This document shows, piece by piece, positions 1 to 9,059 of a stretch of DNA of 64,000 nt. The position numbers and the translations under genes were made by a program. The notes under the pieces are model-generated. The model did no database searches, had not been told where the DNA came from, and saw only the letters and a list, made by a program, of their open reading frames with translations. The DNA is from Halomarinibacterium sp034670265 (GTDB taxonomy: Bacteria > Bacteroidota > Bacteroidia > Flavobacteriales > Flavobacteriaceae). Location: assembly GCA_034670265.1 (NCBI GenBank), contig JAXMNU010000001.1, forward strand, positions 248,001-312,000. Reading direction: 5' to 3'. Positions within the stretch are counted from its first letter, which is position 1. Every line of letters begins with the position of its first letter.

Positions 1-1080
1 TTTGTAAATGACATTACTGAAACTAGCGATGGTTATTTTTTAACGGGTAGCGCCAATGAAGGGGCTAAGCAGGGTATTTTGGCTCGTAAGATAGATTTTA
101 CAGGCGCATCTTTATGGGATAGTAGTTACTCTGGAGGAAATAGTAGAGATATTAGTGTTGATGCTTATTACGATAGTGTTTCAGACCAAATTTATATGTT
201 AAACAATTATTCGCAAGCACACTTTTTTGGCATTACTTCTTTAAGTAATGCAACTGGGGTAATTAATACTGCTGAAACGTGGATTGGCACCTCTTCTGAA
301 TTTGACATTTATGGTTTTACACTTATCGAGTCTGTTAGTAACCCAAACCACTTAGTCATTAGTGGGTATGACTCTTTTGAAGCCTGGGTTGATACAGCGG
401 GTAATTCGCTCACAGGGCAGAGCAATCTGTTTGTATATGAATTTGAAAAAGCAACAGGAAATCAAGTTGTTATAAACTATCAGTACTTAGTGCCACATAT
501 GGAGCCAGTTGGAGATGAATATAATTTCTGGAATTCGCAATTTCCACTTTTATACTTCCCCGATATTAGCTTTGCTCCGTCCATCCCTGGCGCCCTAAAT
601 TATTTTCATATTGATTACAGAACAAATACTGGTGTAAATTTTACGGAAGCAAACATGATCCAAACTTCCAATAATAAGATAAATGAATGTGAAAACAAAG
701 AAATTATCGTAACCCAAAATGGAGTTGCAATTACTAGCACAAATGCAATTATAGGCCCAACTCCTAATATAGCAAACAACTTAGTCTTAAGTGATGCAGC
801 TATAGGTAACTTAATAAGGGATTGCCAAGGCGTACTTTCAAATAATGATAACCAACTTGATAAAACGTTCATTTATCCAAATCCTGCAAATGATTATATT
901 TTTGTAAATACCGAAGTAAGGTCTTTCAGTATTAAGGATGCTTTAGGAAGAATTATTGAAACCAATATAAACGAAAATACTTCTAGAATTTATGTAGGAG
1001 ACTTACCTATTGGGCTTTATTTTATTACAATTAAAAATGAAAACGGGATGTCAAAAACATTCAAAATAATGAAGAAGTAA
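1..1080 (+). CDS. Secreted protein with T9SS C-terminal sorting domain (5' end missing)
   Basis: The reading frame is open from the first base, so the start lies before the window; an internal TTG at 79 is not a likely start. The last roughly 70 residues (from FIYPNPANDYIFVN) form a type A type IX secretion sorting domain: a PNPA motif, a short beta-rich stretch, the GLYFITIKN strand and a final Lys-rich end (FKIMKK). Such proteins cross the inner membrane by Sec and the outer membrane by the Por/T9SS machinery, where the domain is cut off. The part before it has no domain I recognise; it is rich in Asn, Thr and aromatic residues, as is usual for surface proteins. Function unknown. Confidence 0.85.
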   Translation, partial: FVNDITETSDGYFLTGSANEGAKQGILARKIDFTGASLWDSSYSGGNSRDISVDAYYDSVSDQIYMLNNYSQAHFFGITSLSNATGVINTAETWIGTSSEFDIYGFTLIESVSNPNHLVISGYDSFEAWVDTAGNSLTGQSNLFVYEFEKATGNQVVINYQYLVPHMEPVGDEYNFWNSQFPLLYFPDISFAPSIPGALNYFHIDYRTNTGVNFTEANMIQTSNNKINECENKEIIVTQNGVAITSTNAIIGPTPNIANNLVLSDAAIGNLIRDCQGVLSNNDNQLDKTFIYPNPANDYIFVNTEVRSFSIKDALGRIIETNINENTSRIYVGDLPIGLYFITIKNENGMSKTFKIMKK

Positions 1081-1085
1081 AAACG

Positions 1086-3782
1086 CTAAAACAGAGTAAT
1101 CTGCCCTTCTTCATCATTGTTAGATGACATATCGTCTTCTTTTGAAGAAGTAGGTTTTTTACCTGTATTTATAGTTTCAGAAGTTTCGTCTTCAGTGACG
1201 TTTTCTTCATCTACTACTTCCATTTCTTCAGCTTTTATAGGTTCGGGTGGAGTAAATGGCAAAGACTCCAAAGCATTAATTTCTAATACTTTTTCTTTGG
1301 TTAATTGATTGCCCATAGCGGTGATTCCCTTAACAGAGATAAACTCTTCTAAGTTAATCTCGAGATTATCCTTTCTGTCTTTTCCACGCTCCTTAACAAA
1401 AACAACTTCGGCCATAGGTAAGTAATCTGTAAAAACCTTTTCTAAGTAAGATTTTGGGTGCTCTGTAATCACTAGTTCTTCTTTGTCTGGAGTATCAATT
1501 AAAAAACGTTTTACATAAAAAAGCTCCTTTTCTCCTTCCCAATAAATAACTGAGATTGGTTTTTTAGGGTCCCATTTTTCCAGCACAATCATATCATTAT
1601 CAAAGTGCATGGTAACTTCTGGAATGACAGTTTTAACCATTCCGTTTTGCTTAATAATCAATAGTCGATCCTTGCTGGTAAACTCTCCTAAAAGTTCGCC
1701 TCTTCCATCTACATTAAGTCTTTGAACTGTATCATCGAACCAAATTTTGCGGGGCTTAAGCGTAGAAAGGCCTTTTTCTTTTAATTCGATTCTTTTTACA
1801 GAATACTTTGTAACGATATTCCCTTTTGAGGTTCTTCCTTTCACCAAAATATCGGCAAAATCAAGATCCCATTTCAGCTTTTTAATACTACCCGATTGAC
1901 GCAACAATACGGTAACTACTTCTGCCTCACCATTTGGGTTGGCTGTAAAGTAGAGTACTTTAGAACCACTAGTTCCAGCACTTAAATCATATTCTTTATC
2001 TCGTGTAACACCAGTTACAGCAAAACGTTTTACATAGGTTGAGCCACGTGTTCCATCTTTATAGATCATATTGTAGATGGTACGCTTATCTTTTTTCTTA
2101 AATACAGCAACGTGAATAATACCCTTTCCTACAAAGGTTTTATCACTCACTTTGGTAACCATCATCATGCCACTTTCGGTAAATACAATGATGTCGTCTA
2201 TATCACTACAATCTGTGACATATTCATCACGACGTAGGCTCGTTCCAATAAATCCTTCTTCCCTATTTACATAGAGTTTTGTATTACGGATAACAACTTT
2301 GGTGGCTTCAATGTCATCAAATATTTTTATCTCGGCTTTACGCTCCTTTCCTGCACCATATTCCTTTTTAAGTCTTTTGAAGTAATCGATTGCATACGTA
2401 ATCAAATTGTCCAAGTGATGCTTTATTTGAGCAATGCTATCTTCCAATGCATCAATCTTTTGCTGTGCTTTGTCAATATCGAATTTGGAAATTCTTTTGA
2501 TTCTAATTTCCGTTAACCGAACAATATCTTCCTCTGTAACAGCTCGTTTTAAATGCTTGATATGAGGCTTCAGTCCTTTATCGATTGCAGAAATAACTCC
2601 TTCCCAAGTTTCTTCTTCTTCGATATCACGGTAGATCCTGTTTTCAATAAAAATTCTTTCCAAAGAAGCAAAATGCCATTGTTCCTCTAATTCATCTAAC
2701 TGAAACTCAAGTTCTCTTTTTAATAACTGAACTGTTCTATCTGTAGATCGAGCAAGCATTTCTGTAACCCCAATAAACAGCGGTCTGTTGTCTTCAATGA
2801 CACAGCCTAAAGGCGAAATAGATGTTTCACAACTAGTGAAAGCGTATAAAGCATCAATGGTTTTATCTGGCGATATTCCTGAAGGCAAATGAATAAGAAT
2901 CTCTACTTGTGCCGCAGTATTATCTTCAATCTTCTTTATTTTAATCTTGCCTTTATCATTCGCTTTTAGAATAGAATCAATAAGGCTAGACGTATTGGTG
3001 CCAAATGGAATTTCGGTAATCACCAACGTGTTTTTATCCTGCTGACTGATAAGTGCTCTACTTCGTATTTTTCCTCCCCGAAGACCATCATTGTAATTAG
3101 TGACATCCAAAGTTCCCCCCGTTGGAAAATCTGGAAACAGTTTGAATTTTTTACCTTCCAAATGCTTGATAGAAGCATCAATTAATTCTATAAAATTATG
3201 AGGTAAGATCTTTGTTGATAATCCCACTGCAATCCCTTCGGCTCCTTGTGCGAGAAGCAAAGGAAACATGACAGGAAGATTAATAGGCTCCTTCTTTCTT
3301 CCGTCATAAGAGGCTTGCCAATCTGTTATTTTAGGATTAAAAACAACATCCAGCGCAAATTTTGATAATCGTGCCTCAATGTATCGAGAGGCTGCGGCAC
3401 TATCTCCTGTATAAATATTCCCCCAGTTTCCTTGAGTATCGATGAGTAAATCCTTTTGGCCTATTTGCACCATAGCATCGCCAATACTAGCATCACCGTG
3501 TGGGTGGTACTGCATGGTATGCCCAACAATGTTTGCTACTTTATTGTAACGACCGTCATCCAGTTCCTTCATAGAATGCATAATACGACGCTGCACAGGT
3601 TTAAATCCGTCTTCGATAGCAGGAACCGCACGCTCTAAGATTACATAACTAGCATAGTCCAGAAACCATTCCCGGTACATGCCCGTGACTTTGGTAATGG
3701 TATCGCCAGAAGTATCTTCGTTTTCACCTAGATAATCTGGAGTTGTTTTTTCTTCTTCGTTATGTTCTAACTCTTCACTCAT
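1086..3782 (-). CDS. parC: DNA topoisomerase IV subunit A
   Basis: Breakage-reunion subunit of a type IIA topoisomerase that unlinks daughter chromosomes. The N-terminal winged-helix region carries the expected GFKPVQRRI and HPHGDASIGDAM motifs, and the catalytic Tyr134 lies in AASRYIEARL. A coiled-coil region follows, then a degenerate beta-pinwheel C-terminal domain. The last about 60 residues are an acidic, Ser/Thr-rich tail that ends in a GQITLF peptide. At 898 residues it fits the Bacteroidota ParC-type proteins rather than GyrA, whose pinwheel carries a clear GyrA box that I do not see. It is the third gene of a minus-strand run parE - lipoprotein - parC with gaps of 2 and 13 bases, which supports topo IV and co-transcription. 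Confidence 0.93.
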   Translation of the reverse strand: MSEELEHNEEEKTTPDYLGENEDTSGDTITKVTGMYREWFLDYASYVILERAVPAIEDGFKPVQRRIMHSMKELDDGRYNKVANIVGHTMQYHPHGDASIGDAMVQIGQKDLLIDTQGNWGNIYTGDSAAASRYIEARLSKFALDVVFNPKITDWQASYDGRKKEPINLPVMFPLLLAQGAEGIAVGLSTKILPHNFIELIDASIKHLEGKKFKLFPDFPTGGTLDVTNYNDGLRGGKIRSRALISQQDKNTLVITEIPFGTNTSSLIDSILKANDKGKIKIKKIEDNTAAQVEILIHLPSGISPDKTIDALYAFTSCETSISPLGCVIEDNRPLFIGVTEMLARSTDRTVQLLKRELEFQLDELEEQWHFASLERIFIENRIYRDIEEEETWEGVISAIDKGLKPHIKHLKRAVTEEDIVRLTEIRIKRISKFDIDKAQQKIDALEDSIAQIKHHLDNLITYAIDYFKRLKKEYGAGKERKAEIKIFDDIEATKVVIRNTKLYVNREEGFIGTSLRRDEYVTDCSDIDDIIVFTESGMMMVTKVSDKTFVGKGIIHVAVFKKKDKRTIYNMIYKDGTRGSTYVKRFAVTGVTRDKEYDLSAGTSGSKVLYFTANPNGEAEVVTVLLRQSGSIKKLKWDLDFADILVKGRTSKGNIVTKYSVKRIELKEKGLSTLKPRKIWFDDTVQRLNVDGRGELLGEFTSKDRLLIIKQNGMVKTVIPEVTMHFDNDMIVLEKWDPKKPISVIYWEGEKELFYVKRFLIDTPDKEELVITEHPKSYLEKVFTDYLPMAEVVFVKERGKDRKDNLEINLEEFISVKGITAMGNQLTKEKVLEINALESLPFTPPEPIKAEEMEVVDEENVTEDETSETINTGKKPTSSKEDDMSSNNDEEGQITLF

Positions 3783-3795
3783 GTATCATTTAAAA

Positions 3796-4218
3796 CTAAT
3801 TCTTAATCAAAGTAAAAAAACCTATTTCATCACTTTGATACGTAGTATTATTATACTTCAAATCTTTTACTTGTCTGAAACCGCATTCGCCATCTTCAAT
3901 ATTCAATATTAAAATATCGTCATCAGCTCCTAATAAAAGAGTATATGGTTGTTGACTCTGTAGGTTATAATAGCGCAAGCCGGCTTTTGAATCATCTGAA
4001 GCCTCTTCAAATATTACATTCTCAGAATTATCATCAAGCAATACAATATTAGCAACCATGTATTGCGCTTCATCTCCAATTAAAACAATTCCATCGCTAT
4101 CTGTAATGGTGAAAAAAAACTCCTGTGGGGCAGGAATAACAGTGCTGCAATCAACATCATCATTTTTACACGATACAAATACGGAAAGCATCATTAGGAA
4201 AATCAATAATTTTTTCAT
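3796..4218 (-). CDS. Small lipoprotein inserted between parE and parC
   Basis: A 140-residue protein starting with a lipoprotein signal peptide (MKKLLIFLMMLSVFVSC; lipobox around Cys17), followed by an Asp-rich beta-type region with no family I recognise. It starts 2 bases after parE and ends 13 bases before parC, so it must be transcribed with both topoisomerase subunits. A role in topoisomerase function is implausible for an exported lipoprotein; the gene probably shares only the transcript. Confidence 0.75.
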   Translation of the reverse strand: MKKLLIFLMMLSVFVSCKNDDVDCSTVIPAPQEFFFTITDSDGIVLIGDEAQYMVANIVLLDDNSENVIFEEASDDSKAGLRYYNLQSQQPYTLLLGADDDILILNIEDGECGFRQVKDLKYNNTTYQSDEIGFFTLIKN

Positions 4219-4220
4219 TC

Positions 4221-6071
4221 TTACTGCTCTACCTTATCCAATTCTACTTTCAAATTATTGATAATAAACTCTTGTCTATCTGGCGTATTTTTTCCCATAT
4301 AGAAACTTAACAACTCTTCAATACTCATTGCCTTATCCAACATCACGGGTTCTAAACGAATATCCTCTCCAATAAAATGTCTAAATTCATCTGGAGAAAT
4401 CTCCCCTAGCCCCTTAAATCGAGTAATTTCTGGTTTTGGTTTTAGTTTTTCAATAGCGTTTAAACGTTCTTCATCAGAATAACAATAAATGGTTTCCTTT
4501 TTATTTCTCACACGGAATAATGGCGTCTGTAAAATATACAAATGCCCTTCCTTAATCAACTCTGGAAAAAACTGAAGAAAAAATGTTATCAACAACAATC
4601 GAATATGCATTCCATCTACATCGGCATCCGTAGCAATTACAATATTATTATAACGGAGGTCTTCCATAGATTCTTCAATGTTTAATGCTGCCTGAAGCAA
4701 ATTAAACTCTTCATTTTCGTACACTATCTTCTTAGTTAGTCCATAGCTGTTTAAAGGTTTCCCTTTTAGGCTGAAAACAGCTTGGGTATTCACATCGCGG
4801 CTTTTAGTGATACTTCCACTTGCAGAATCCCCTTCGGTAATAAACAGTGTTGACTCCAGGTTTCGTTCGTTTTTTAAATCTCCTAAATGCACACGACAAT
4901 CACGTAATTTTTTATTGTGTAGACTCGCCTTTTTAGCACGGTCTTTGGCCAATTTCCGGATTCCAGAAAGCTCTTTACGCTCCCTTTCAGCCTGCATAAT
5001 TTTACGTTGTAATTGCTCGGCAGTTTCAGGATTTTTATGAAGGTAATTATCTAGATTTGTTTTTACAAAGTCATTTACAAACGTACGCACAGTAGGCAAG
5101 TCACCTCCCATGTCTGTAGAGCCTAATTTTGTTTTTGTCTGACTTTCAAAAACAGGCTCCATTACTTTCACACTTACTGCAGATACAATGGATTTACGAA
5201 CATCACTTGCTTCGTAATTCTTTCCGAAGAACTCTCTTATCGTTTTAACCACACTTTCGCGAAAAGCCGCTAAATGGGTTCCACCTTGGGTGGTATTTTG
5301 CCCGTTAACAAAACTGTGATATTCTTCGCTATATTGAGTTTTACTGTGGGTTAATGCCACTTCAATATCGTCCCCACGAAGATGGATTATGGGATATACC
5401 ATATCCTCTTGAGACATATTATCCTCCAATAAATCTTTTAAACCATTTTCTGAAAAGTACTTTTCTCCATTAAAATCTATGGTTAATCCCGGATTGAGAT
5501 ACACATAGTTTTTAAGCATTTTAGCCACATACTCTGTACGGTACTTATAATTTTTAAAGATTTCTTCATCGGGCGTAAAGACAACTTTGGTTCCTTTTCG
5601 CTTTGAAGATTCTTCAATTTTAGCATCCAGCGTTAAATCCCCTTTTGAAAACGCTGCGGTTTTCATTTGGTTATCACGAACCGATTCTACTTTAAAAAAA
5701 GAAGACAGTGCGTTAACGGCTTTAGTTCCTACTCCATTTAATCCTACCGATTTTTTAAAAGCGCGACTATCGTATTTTCCACCAGTATTCATTCTGGAAA
5801 CAACATCCACCACTTTTCCTAAAGGAATACCACGTCCAAAATCTCGAACTTTTACTTCTTTGTCTTTAATTCTAATTTCAATGGTTTTACCGGCACCCAT
5901 TACAAATTCATCAATACAGTTATCGATAACCTCTTTTAAAAGAATGTAAATACCATCGTCTGGCGAAGAACCATCTCCTAACTTCCCAATATACATACCA
6001 GGACGCATACGAATGTGCTCTTTCCAGTCGAGCGAGCGTATATTATCCTCGGTATATTGTGTTTCAGCCAT
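4221..6071 (-). CDS. parE: DNA topoisomerase IV subunit B
   Basis: ATPase subunit of topoisomerase IV. The GHKL ATP-binding motif DNCIDEF is at about residues 50-56, the glycine-rich lid GLNGVGTKAVNAL at about 110-122, and the TOPRIM metal site is seen as ITEGDSASGS (Glu ligand) and DADVDGMHIR (DxD ligands). The C-terminal TOPRIM end FKGLGEISPDEF and the MGKNTPDRQEFI tail match ParE rather than GyrB, and the length of 616 residues lacks the GyrB insert. It is the first gene of the parE-lipoprotein-parC transcript and its start is at MAETQYTEDNIRSLDW. Confidence 0.94.
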   Translation of the reverse strand: MAETQYTEDNIRSLDWKEHIRMRPGMYIGKLGDGSSPDDGIYILLKEVIDNCIDEFVMGAGKTIEIRIKDKEVKVRDFGRGIPLGKVVDVVSRMNTGGKYDSRAFKKSVGLNGVGTKAVNALSSFFKVESVRDNQMKTAAFSKGDLTLDAKIEESSKRKGTKVVFTPDEEIFKNYKYRTEYVAKMLKNYVYLNPGLTIDFNGEKYFSENGLKDLLEDNMSQEDMVYPIIHLRGDDIEVALTHSKTQYSEEYHSFVNGQNTTQGGTHLAAFRESVVKTIREFFGKNYEASDVRKSIVSAVSVKVMEPVFESQTKTKLGSTDMGGDLPTVRTFVNDFVKTNLDNYLHKNPETAEQLQRKIMQAERERKELSGIRKLAKDRAKKASLHNKKLRDCRVHLGDLKNERNLESTLFITEGDSASGSITKSRDVNTQAVFSLKGKPLNSYGLTKKIVYENEEFNLLQAALNIEESMEDLRYNNIVIATDADVDGMHIRLLLITFFLQFFPELIKEGHLYILQTPLFRVRNKKETIYCYSDEERLNAIEKLKPKPEITRFKGLGEISPDEFRHFIGEDIRLEPVMLDKAMSIEELLSFYMGKNTPDRQEFIINNLKVELDKVEQ

Positions 6072-6245
6072 AAGTGTAGAATCTATAACGGCTAATATAA
6101 AATTTCGGTATAAAAATAGAAACCCAAAGCAAGTAAAGTAATTAACAAAAAATGCTTGAAATTGTTAAGAAATATGGGGTTTTCATTTTTATATCTTTCA
6201 AGAAAACTATATCTTCATTTCTTTAATCAAACTAACCTTTTCATT

Positions 6246-6824
6246 ATGAAAAAAGTAACGCTTTCGCTTATTTTACTAATAATTACGCTAACACTTTCCT
6301 CTTGCCTTGGTAATAGTGAAAAGAAAAAAGCTGGAGATGACGACTTTAGAACTGAGTCTGCTTTGGATTTATACGAAATACAAGTGCCAAAGTATATGAC
6401 GTCAACTGCTGGACTTAATAGTGATGCGTCCATGCAATTTCAGAATATTTACAAAGAAACCTACTTAGCAATCATAGAAGAATCTAAAGAAGAGTTTATT
6501 GAAACTTTTAAAGACTTAGGGCAATATGAGGAAGCAAAATCAGCCGCTGGCAACTATCAAACAATTCAAATGAATTTCTTTTCAGAAGGAATGGAGGTTA
6601 GTCGCATGAGTACTCCAAAAAAAATGAAAATAAACGGAATGGATGCCGAACAAGTTGAATTTGTAGGTAGAGTTCCTGAAATTGATTTCGATATTTATTA
6701 TCTAATGACTTTTGTTGAAGGCAAAGAAACACTCTATATGGTGATGGAATGGACTTTGAGCGATAATGAAGATACGTATAAAGACACATTCAAACAAATG
6801 GCAGAATCATTCAAAGAAATTTAA
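6246..6824 (+). CDS. Lipoprotein of unknown function
   Basis: The start is set at 6246 because a standard lipoprotein signal (MKKVTLSLILLIITLTLSSC, Cys20) begins there; the frame is open further upstream but that part has no signal-like order. The mature part of about 170 residues is acidic and mixed alpha/beta, with a pattern (KMKINGMDAEQVEFVG, then a strand with LYMVMEWT) reminiscent of small PsbP/SRPBCC-like lipoproteins, but I do not assign a family. A strong terminator follows at once. Confidence 0.8.
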   Translation: MKKVTLSLILLIITLTLSSCLGNSEKKKAGDDDFRTESALDLYEIQVPKYMTSTAGLNSDASMQFQNIYKETYLAIIEESKEEFIETFKDLGQYEEAKSAAGNYQTIQMNFFSEGMEVSRMSTPKKMKINGMDAEQVEFVGRVPEIDFDIYYLMTFVEGKETLYMVMEWTLSDNEDTYKDTFKQMAESFKEI

Positions 6825-6849
6825 ATTTAGAAGATTTAGAAATAAAAAA

Positions 6850-6876
6850 AAGCGGCTAGTAAGCCGCTTTTTTTAT
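6850..6876. terminator. Bidirectional rho-independent terminator
   Basis: Perfect stem AGCGGCT/AGCCGCT with loop AGTA at 6851-6868, A-run on the left and T-run on the right. It lies between two convergent genes and serves both. Confidence 0.85.
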
Positions 6877-7971
6877 TTAGACGTTAAATCTAAAGTGCAT
6901 CACATCTCCGTCTTGCACTATGTATTCTTTTCCTTCCACTGAAAGTTTTCCAGCTTCTTTTACTTTTGCTTCACTACCGTAAGCAACATAATCATTATAC
7001 TTTATTACTTCCGCACGAATAAATCCTTTTTCAAAATCGGTATGGATAACTCCAGCGGCTTGCGGTGCAGTGGCACCCACTGGTATTGTCCAAGCTCTAA
7101 CTTCCTTTACTCCTGCCGTAAAATACGTTTGAAGATCTAATAACTTATAGGCACTACGAATTAATTTTGCAGAGCCTGCTTCATCTAAGCCTAAATCTTC
7201 TAAAAAAAGTTGTCTTTCTTCGTACGTATCCAGTTCCGTAATGTCGGCCTCTGTCCCTACAGCAAGCACTAATACTTCTGCATTTTCATTAGCAACAGCC
7301 GCTTTAACCTTTTCTACATAAGCATTTCCAGATGAAGCAGAGCCTTCATCAACATTACAAACATACATTACAGGCTTATCGGTTATCAATTGGGCAGAAT
7401 TTATGTACTCCTCTCTTTCCTCTTCAGACAAGTCAATAGCTCTTACAGAAATACCAGCTTCTAATCCTTTTTTTACTTTTTCAAATGCCTGTTGTTCCTT
7501 TTGAGCTTCTTTATTTCCGGTTCTTGCTGCTCTAGATACTTTTTCAAGGCGTTTTTCTACCGTTTCAAGATCCTTAAGTTGTAACTCAATATCAATTGTC
7601 TCCTTATCTCGAATAGGATTAATGCTTCCATCTACATGAACGATATTGTCATTATCAAAACATCGAAGCACATGTAAAATAGCATCTGTTTCGCGTATGT
7701 TCCCTAAAAACTGATTCCCGAGTCCTTCCCCTTTACTAGCTCCTTTTACCAACCCAGCGATATCTACAATTTCGACCGTTGCAGGTAGTACTCTTTCTGG
7801 TTTTACTAACTCTTCAAGTTTTAAAAGACGCTTATCGGGTACATTAACAACACCAATATTAGGTTCAATAGTACAAAATGGAAAGTTTGCACTTTGTGCC
7901 TTTGCATTGGATAAACAATTAAACAATGTTGACTTTCCAACGTTGGGTAAACCTACAATTCCTGCTTTCAT
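6877..7971 (-). CDS. ychF: Redox-regulated ATPase YchF (Obg-family P-loop protein)
   Basis: Universal translation-associated ATPase that binds the ribosome. The P-loop GLPNVGKSTLF is at residues 7-17, and the switch region DIAGLVKGASKGEGLGNQFL is the usual YchF signature. The G4 motif reads CNVDE instead of NKxD, which is what makes YchF prefer ATP over GTP. The TGS domain ends in a typical VMHFRFNV tail. Length 364 is normal. A possible promoter (TATCTTTG on the minus strand) is at 8003-8010. Confidence 0.96.
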   Translation of the reverse strand: MKAGIVGLPNVGKSTLFNCLSNAKAQSANFPFCTIEPNIGVVNVPDKRLLKLEELVKPERVLPATVEIVDIAGLVKGASKGEGLGNQFLGNIRETDAILHVLRCFDNDNIVHVDGSINPIRDKETIDIELQLKDLETVEKRLEKVSRAARTGNKEAQKEQQAFEKVKKGLEAGISVRAIDLSEEEREEYINSAQLITDKPVMYVCNVDEGSASSGNAYVEKVKAAVANENAEVLVLAVGTEADITELDTYEERQLFLEDLGLDEAGSAKLIRSAYKLLDLQTYFTAGVKEVRAWTIPVGATAPQAAGVIHTDFEKGFIRAEVIKYNDYVAYGSEAKVKEAGKLSVEGKEYIVQDGDVMHFRFNV

Positions 7972-8002
7972 TTATAGTATCTTGTTTTGTTTTAAGAAGG
8001 CG

Positions 8003-8010
8003 CAAAGATA
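8003..8010 (-). promoter_or_regulatory. -7 element before ychF
   Basis: TATCTTTG on the minus strand fits the Bacteroidota TAnnTTTG -7 consensus and lies 32 bases before the ychF start. I see no clear -33 TTG, so this is moderate evidence only. Confidence 0.45.
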
Positions 8011-8104
8011 CATTTTTAGGAAAAGATTAAACATTTTTAGCAATTCTTTTAAGTATTGAATAACTTAAATGATTAAATTTATAGAATAACCAAATTGAAT
8101 TATT

Positions 8105-8584
8105 ATGAAAACAAAAAATATAGTAATAATCCTCACTCTTTTTGTGTTTGCTTTTACAGCTCAAGCCCAAGAAAACAAAGTCGTAAAAAAAGAAACAACT
8201 GTTAAAAAAGTAGTTACAAAAGAGGGTAGCAAAGTAGTTGTGAAAGAAATTAAAGAGGTGGATAAAGAAACAGGAGCTGTTATCGTAGCCGACGATGAAA
8301 ATGAAAATCAGGAATTTAATGAGGCTATTGTAAAAGATACTGATAAAGAAGTGGTAACAGATCAAGAAACTATAGATGCTCAAAATGAAGCCTTAATTGC
8401 TGCTGAAAAGAAACGACAAGAAGAAGCACTTAAAGCGTCAATTGAAGCTGAAAAAGCCAAAGCTGAAGCTGAGAAAAAAATTCTTGAAGAGCAAAAACAA
8501 GCTAGATTAAAAGCTTTAGAAGAAAATCGAAAAAAATTAGAAAAAAGAGGTAAAGGCATTGCCCCTTTAAAGAAAGACAACTAA
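8105..8584 (+). CDS. Exported Lys/Glu-rich coiled-coil protein
   Basis: A 159-residue protein with a Sec signal (MKTKNIVIILTLFVFAFTAQAQE, cleavage after AQA). The rest is highly charged: a Lys/Val-rich first half and a second half of Ala/Glu/Lys/Gln heptad-like sequence (from about residue 90) that should form a single long coiled coil. No catalytic motif. It has its own strong terminator. Function unknown. Confidence 0.75.
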   Translation: MKTKNIVIILTLFVFAFTAQAQENKVVKKETTVKKVVTKEGSKVVVKEIKEVDKETGAVIVADDENENQEFNEAIVKDTDKEVVTDQETIDAQNEALIAAEKKRQEEALKASIEAEKAKAEAEKKILEEQKQARLKALEENRKKLEKRGKGIAPLKKDN

Positions 8585-8600
8585 GCAAATTCTATAATTA

Positions 8601-8630
8601 AAAAAAGCCCCAATTTGGGGCTTTTTTTAT
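8601..8630 (+). terminator. Rho-independent terminator
   Basis: Stem GCCCCA/TGGGGC (8607-8621) between an A-run and a T-run, just after the 8105-8584 gene; it can also serve the convergent ferredoxin gene. Confidence 0.85.
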
Positions 8631-8642
8631 ATGTTTTAATAT

Positions 8643-8993
8643 TTATTCAGGATGCATAAAACGTTGTTTTCCTAAGAGCACTTCTTCAGACTCAACGTGA
8701 TCATCATCTGGAACACAACAATCTACTGGACAAACAGCCGCACATTGAGGCTCATCATGAAACCCTTTACACTCGGTACATTTATCTGGTACAATATAGT
8801 ATATCTCATCACTTACAGGCTCTTGTGTTTCGTCGGCATCCACTTGTTTTCCATTTGGTAACACAACAGACCCTTTTAAGCTAGTTCCATCTGCATAACG
8901 CCAATCGTCTGCGCCTTCATAAATAGCCGTATTTGGGCATTCGGGCTCACAAGCACCACAGTTTATACATTCATCGGTAATTATAATAGCCAT
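8643..8993 (-). CDS. 4Fe-4S dicluster ferredoxin
   Basis: Small electron carrier of 116 residues. The first cluster motif is C-INC-GAC-EPEC-P at residues 9-20; the second is near CTECKGFHDEPQCAAVCPVDCC, an extended Cys spacing typical of the flavobacterial ferredoxin type. Between them is an insert of about 45 residues. It is transcribed divergently from the acyl-CoA reductase at 9060, sharing a 66-base intergenic region with a promoter on each strand. A role as donor for that reductase is possible but only suggested by position. Confidence 0.9.
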   Translation of the reverse strand: MAIIITDECINCGACEPECPNTAIYEGADDWRYADGTSLKGSVVLPNGKQVDADETQEPVSDEIYYIVPDKCTECKGFHDEPQCAAVCPVDCCVPDDDHVESEEVLLGKQRFMHPE

Positions 8994-9010
8994 AGTAGGA
9001 TTTCTTTTTC

Positions 9011-9018
9011 TAACTTTG
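9011..9018 (+). promoter_or_regulatory. -7 element before the acyl-CoA reductase gene
   Basis: TAACTTTG matches TAnnTTTG, 41 bases before the ATG at 9060. No clear -33 element. Confidence 0.5.
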
Positions 9019-9021
9019 CCG

Positions 9022-9053
9022 CAAATTTAATGCCTATTTAGGGCAACTCCAAA
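9022..9053 (-). promoter_or_regulatory. Promoter of the ferredoxin gene
   Basis: On the minus strand TTTG (9050-9053), a 20-base spacer and TAAATTTG (9022-9029) fit the Bacteroidota -33/-7 promoter. It overlaps the divergent promoter region for the 9060 gene. Confidence 0.6.
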
Positions 9054-9059
9054 CAAAGC

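Noticed and set aside
1117..1308. Plus-strand frame opposite parC
   Set aside because: Antisense shadow of the acidic tail of parC; no start context or homology.
8027..8383. Minus-strand Phe/Tyr/Ser-rich frame opposite the K/E-rich protein
   Set aside because: It is the antisense of a Lys/Glu-biased gene, which produces long Phe/Ser frames.
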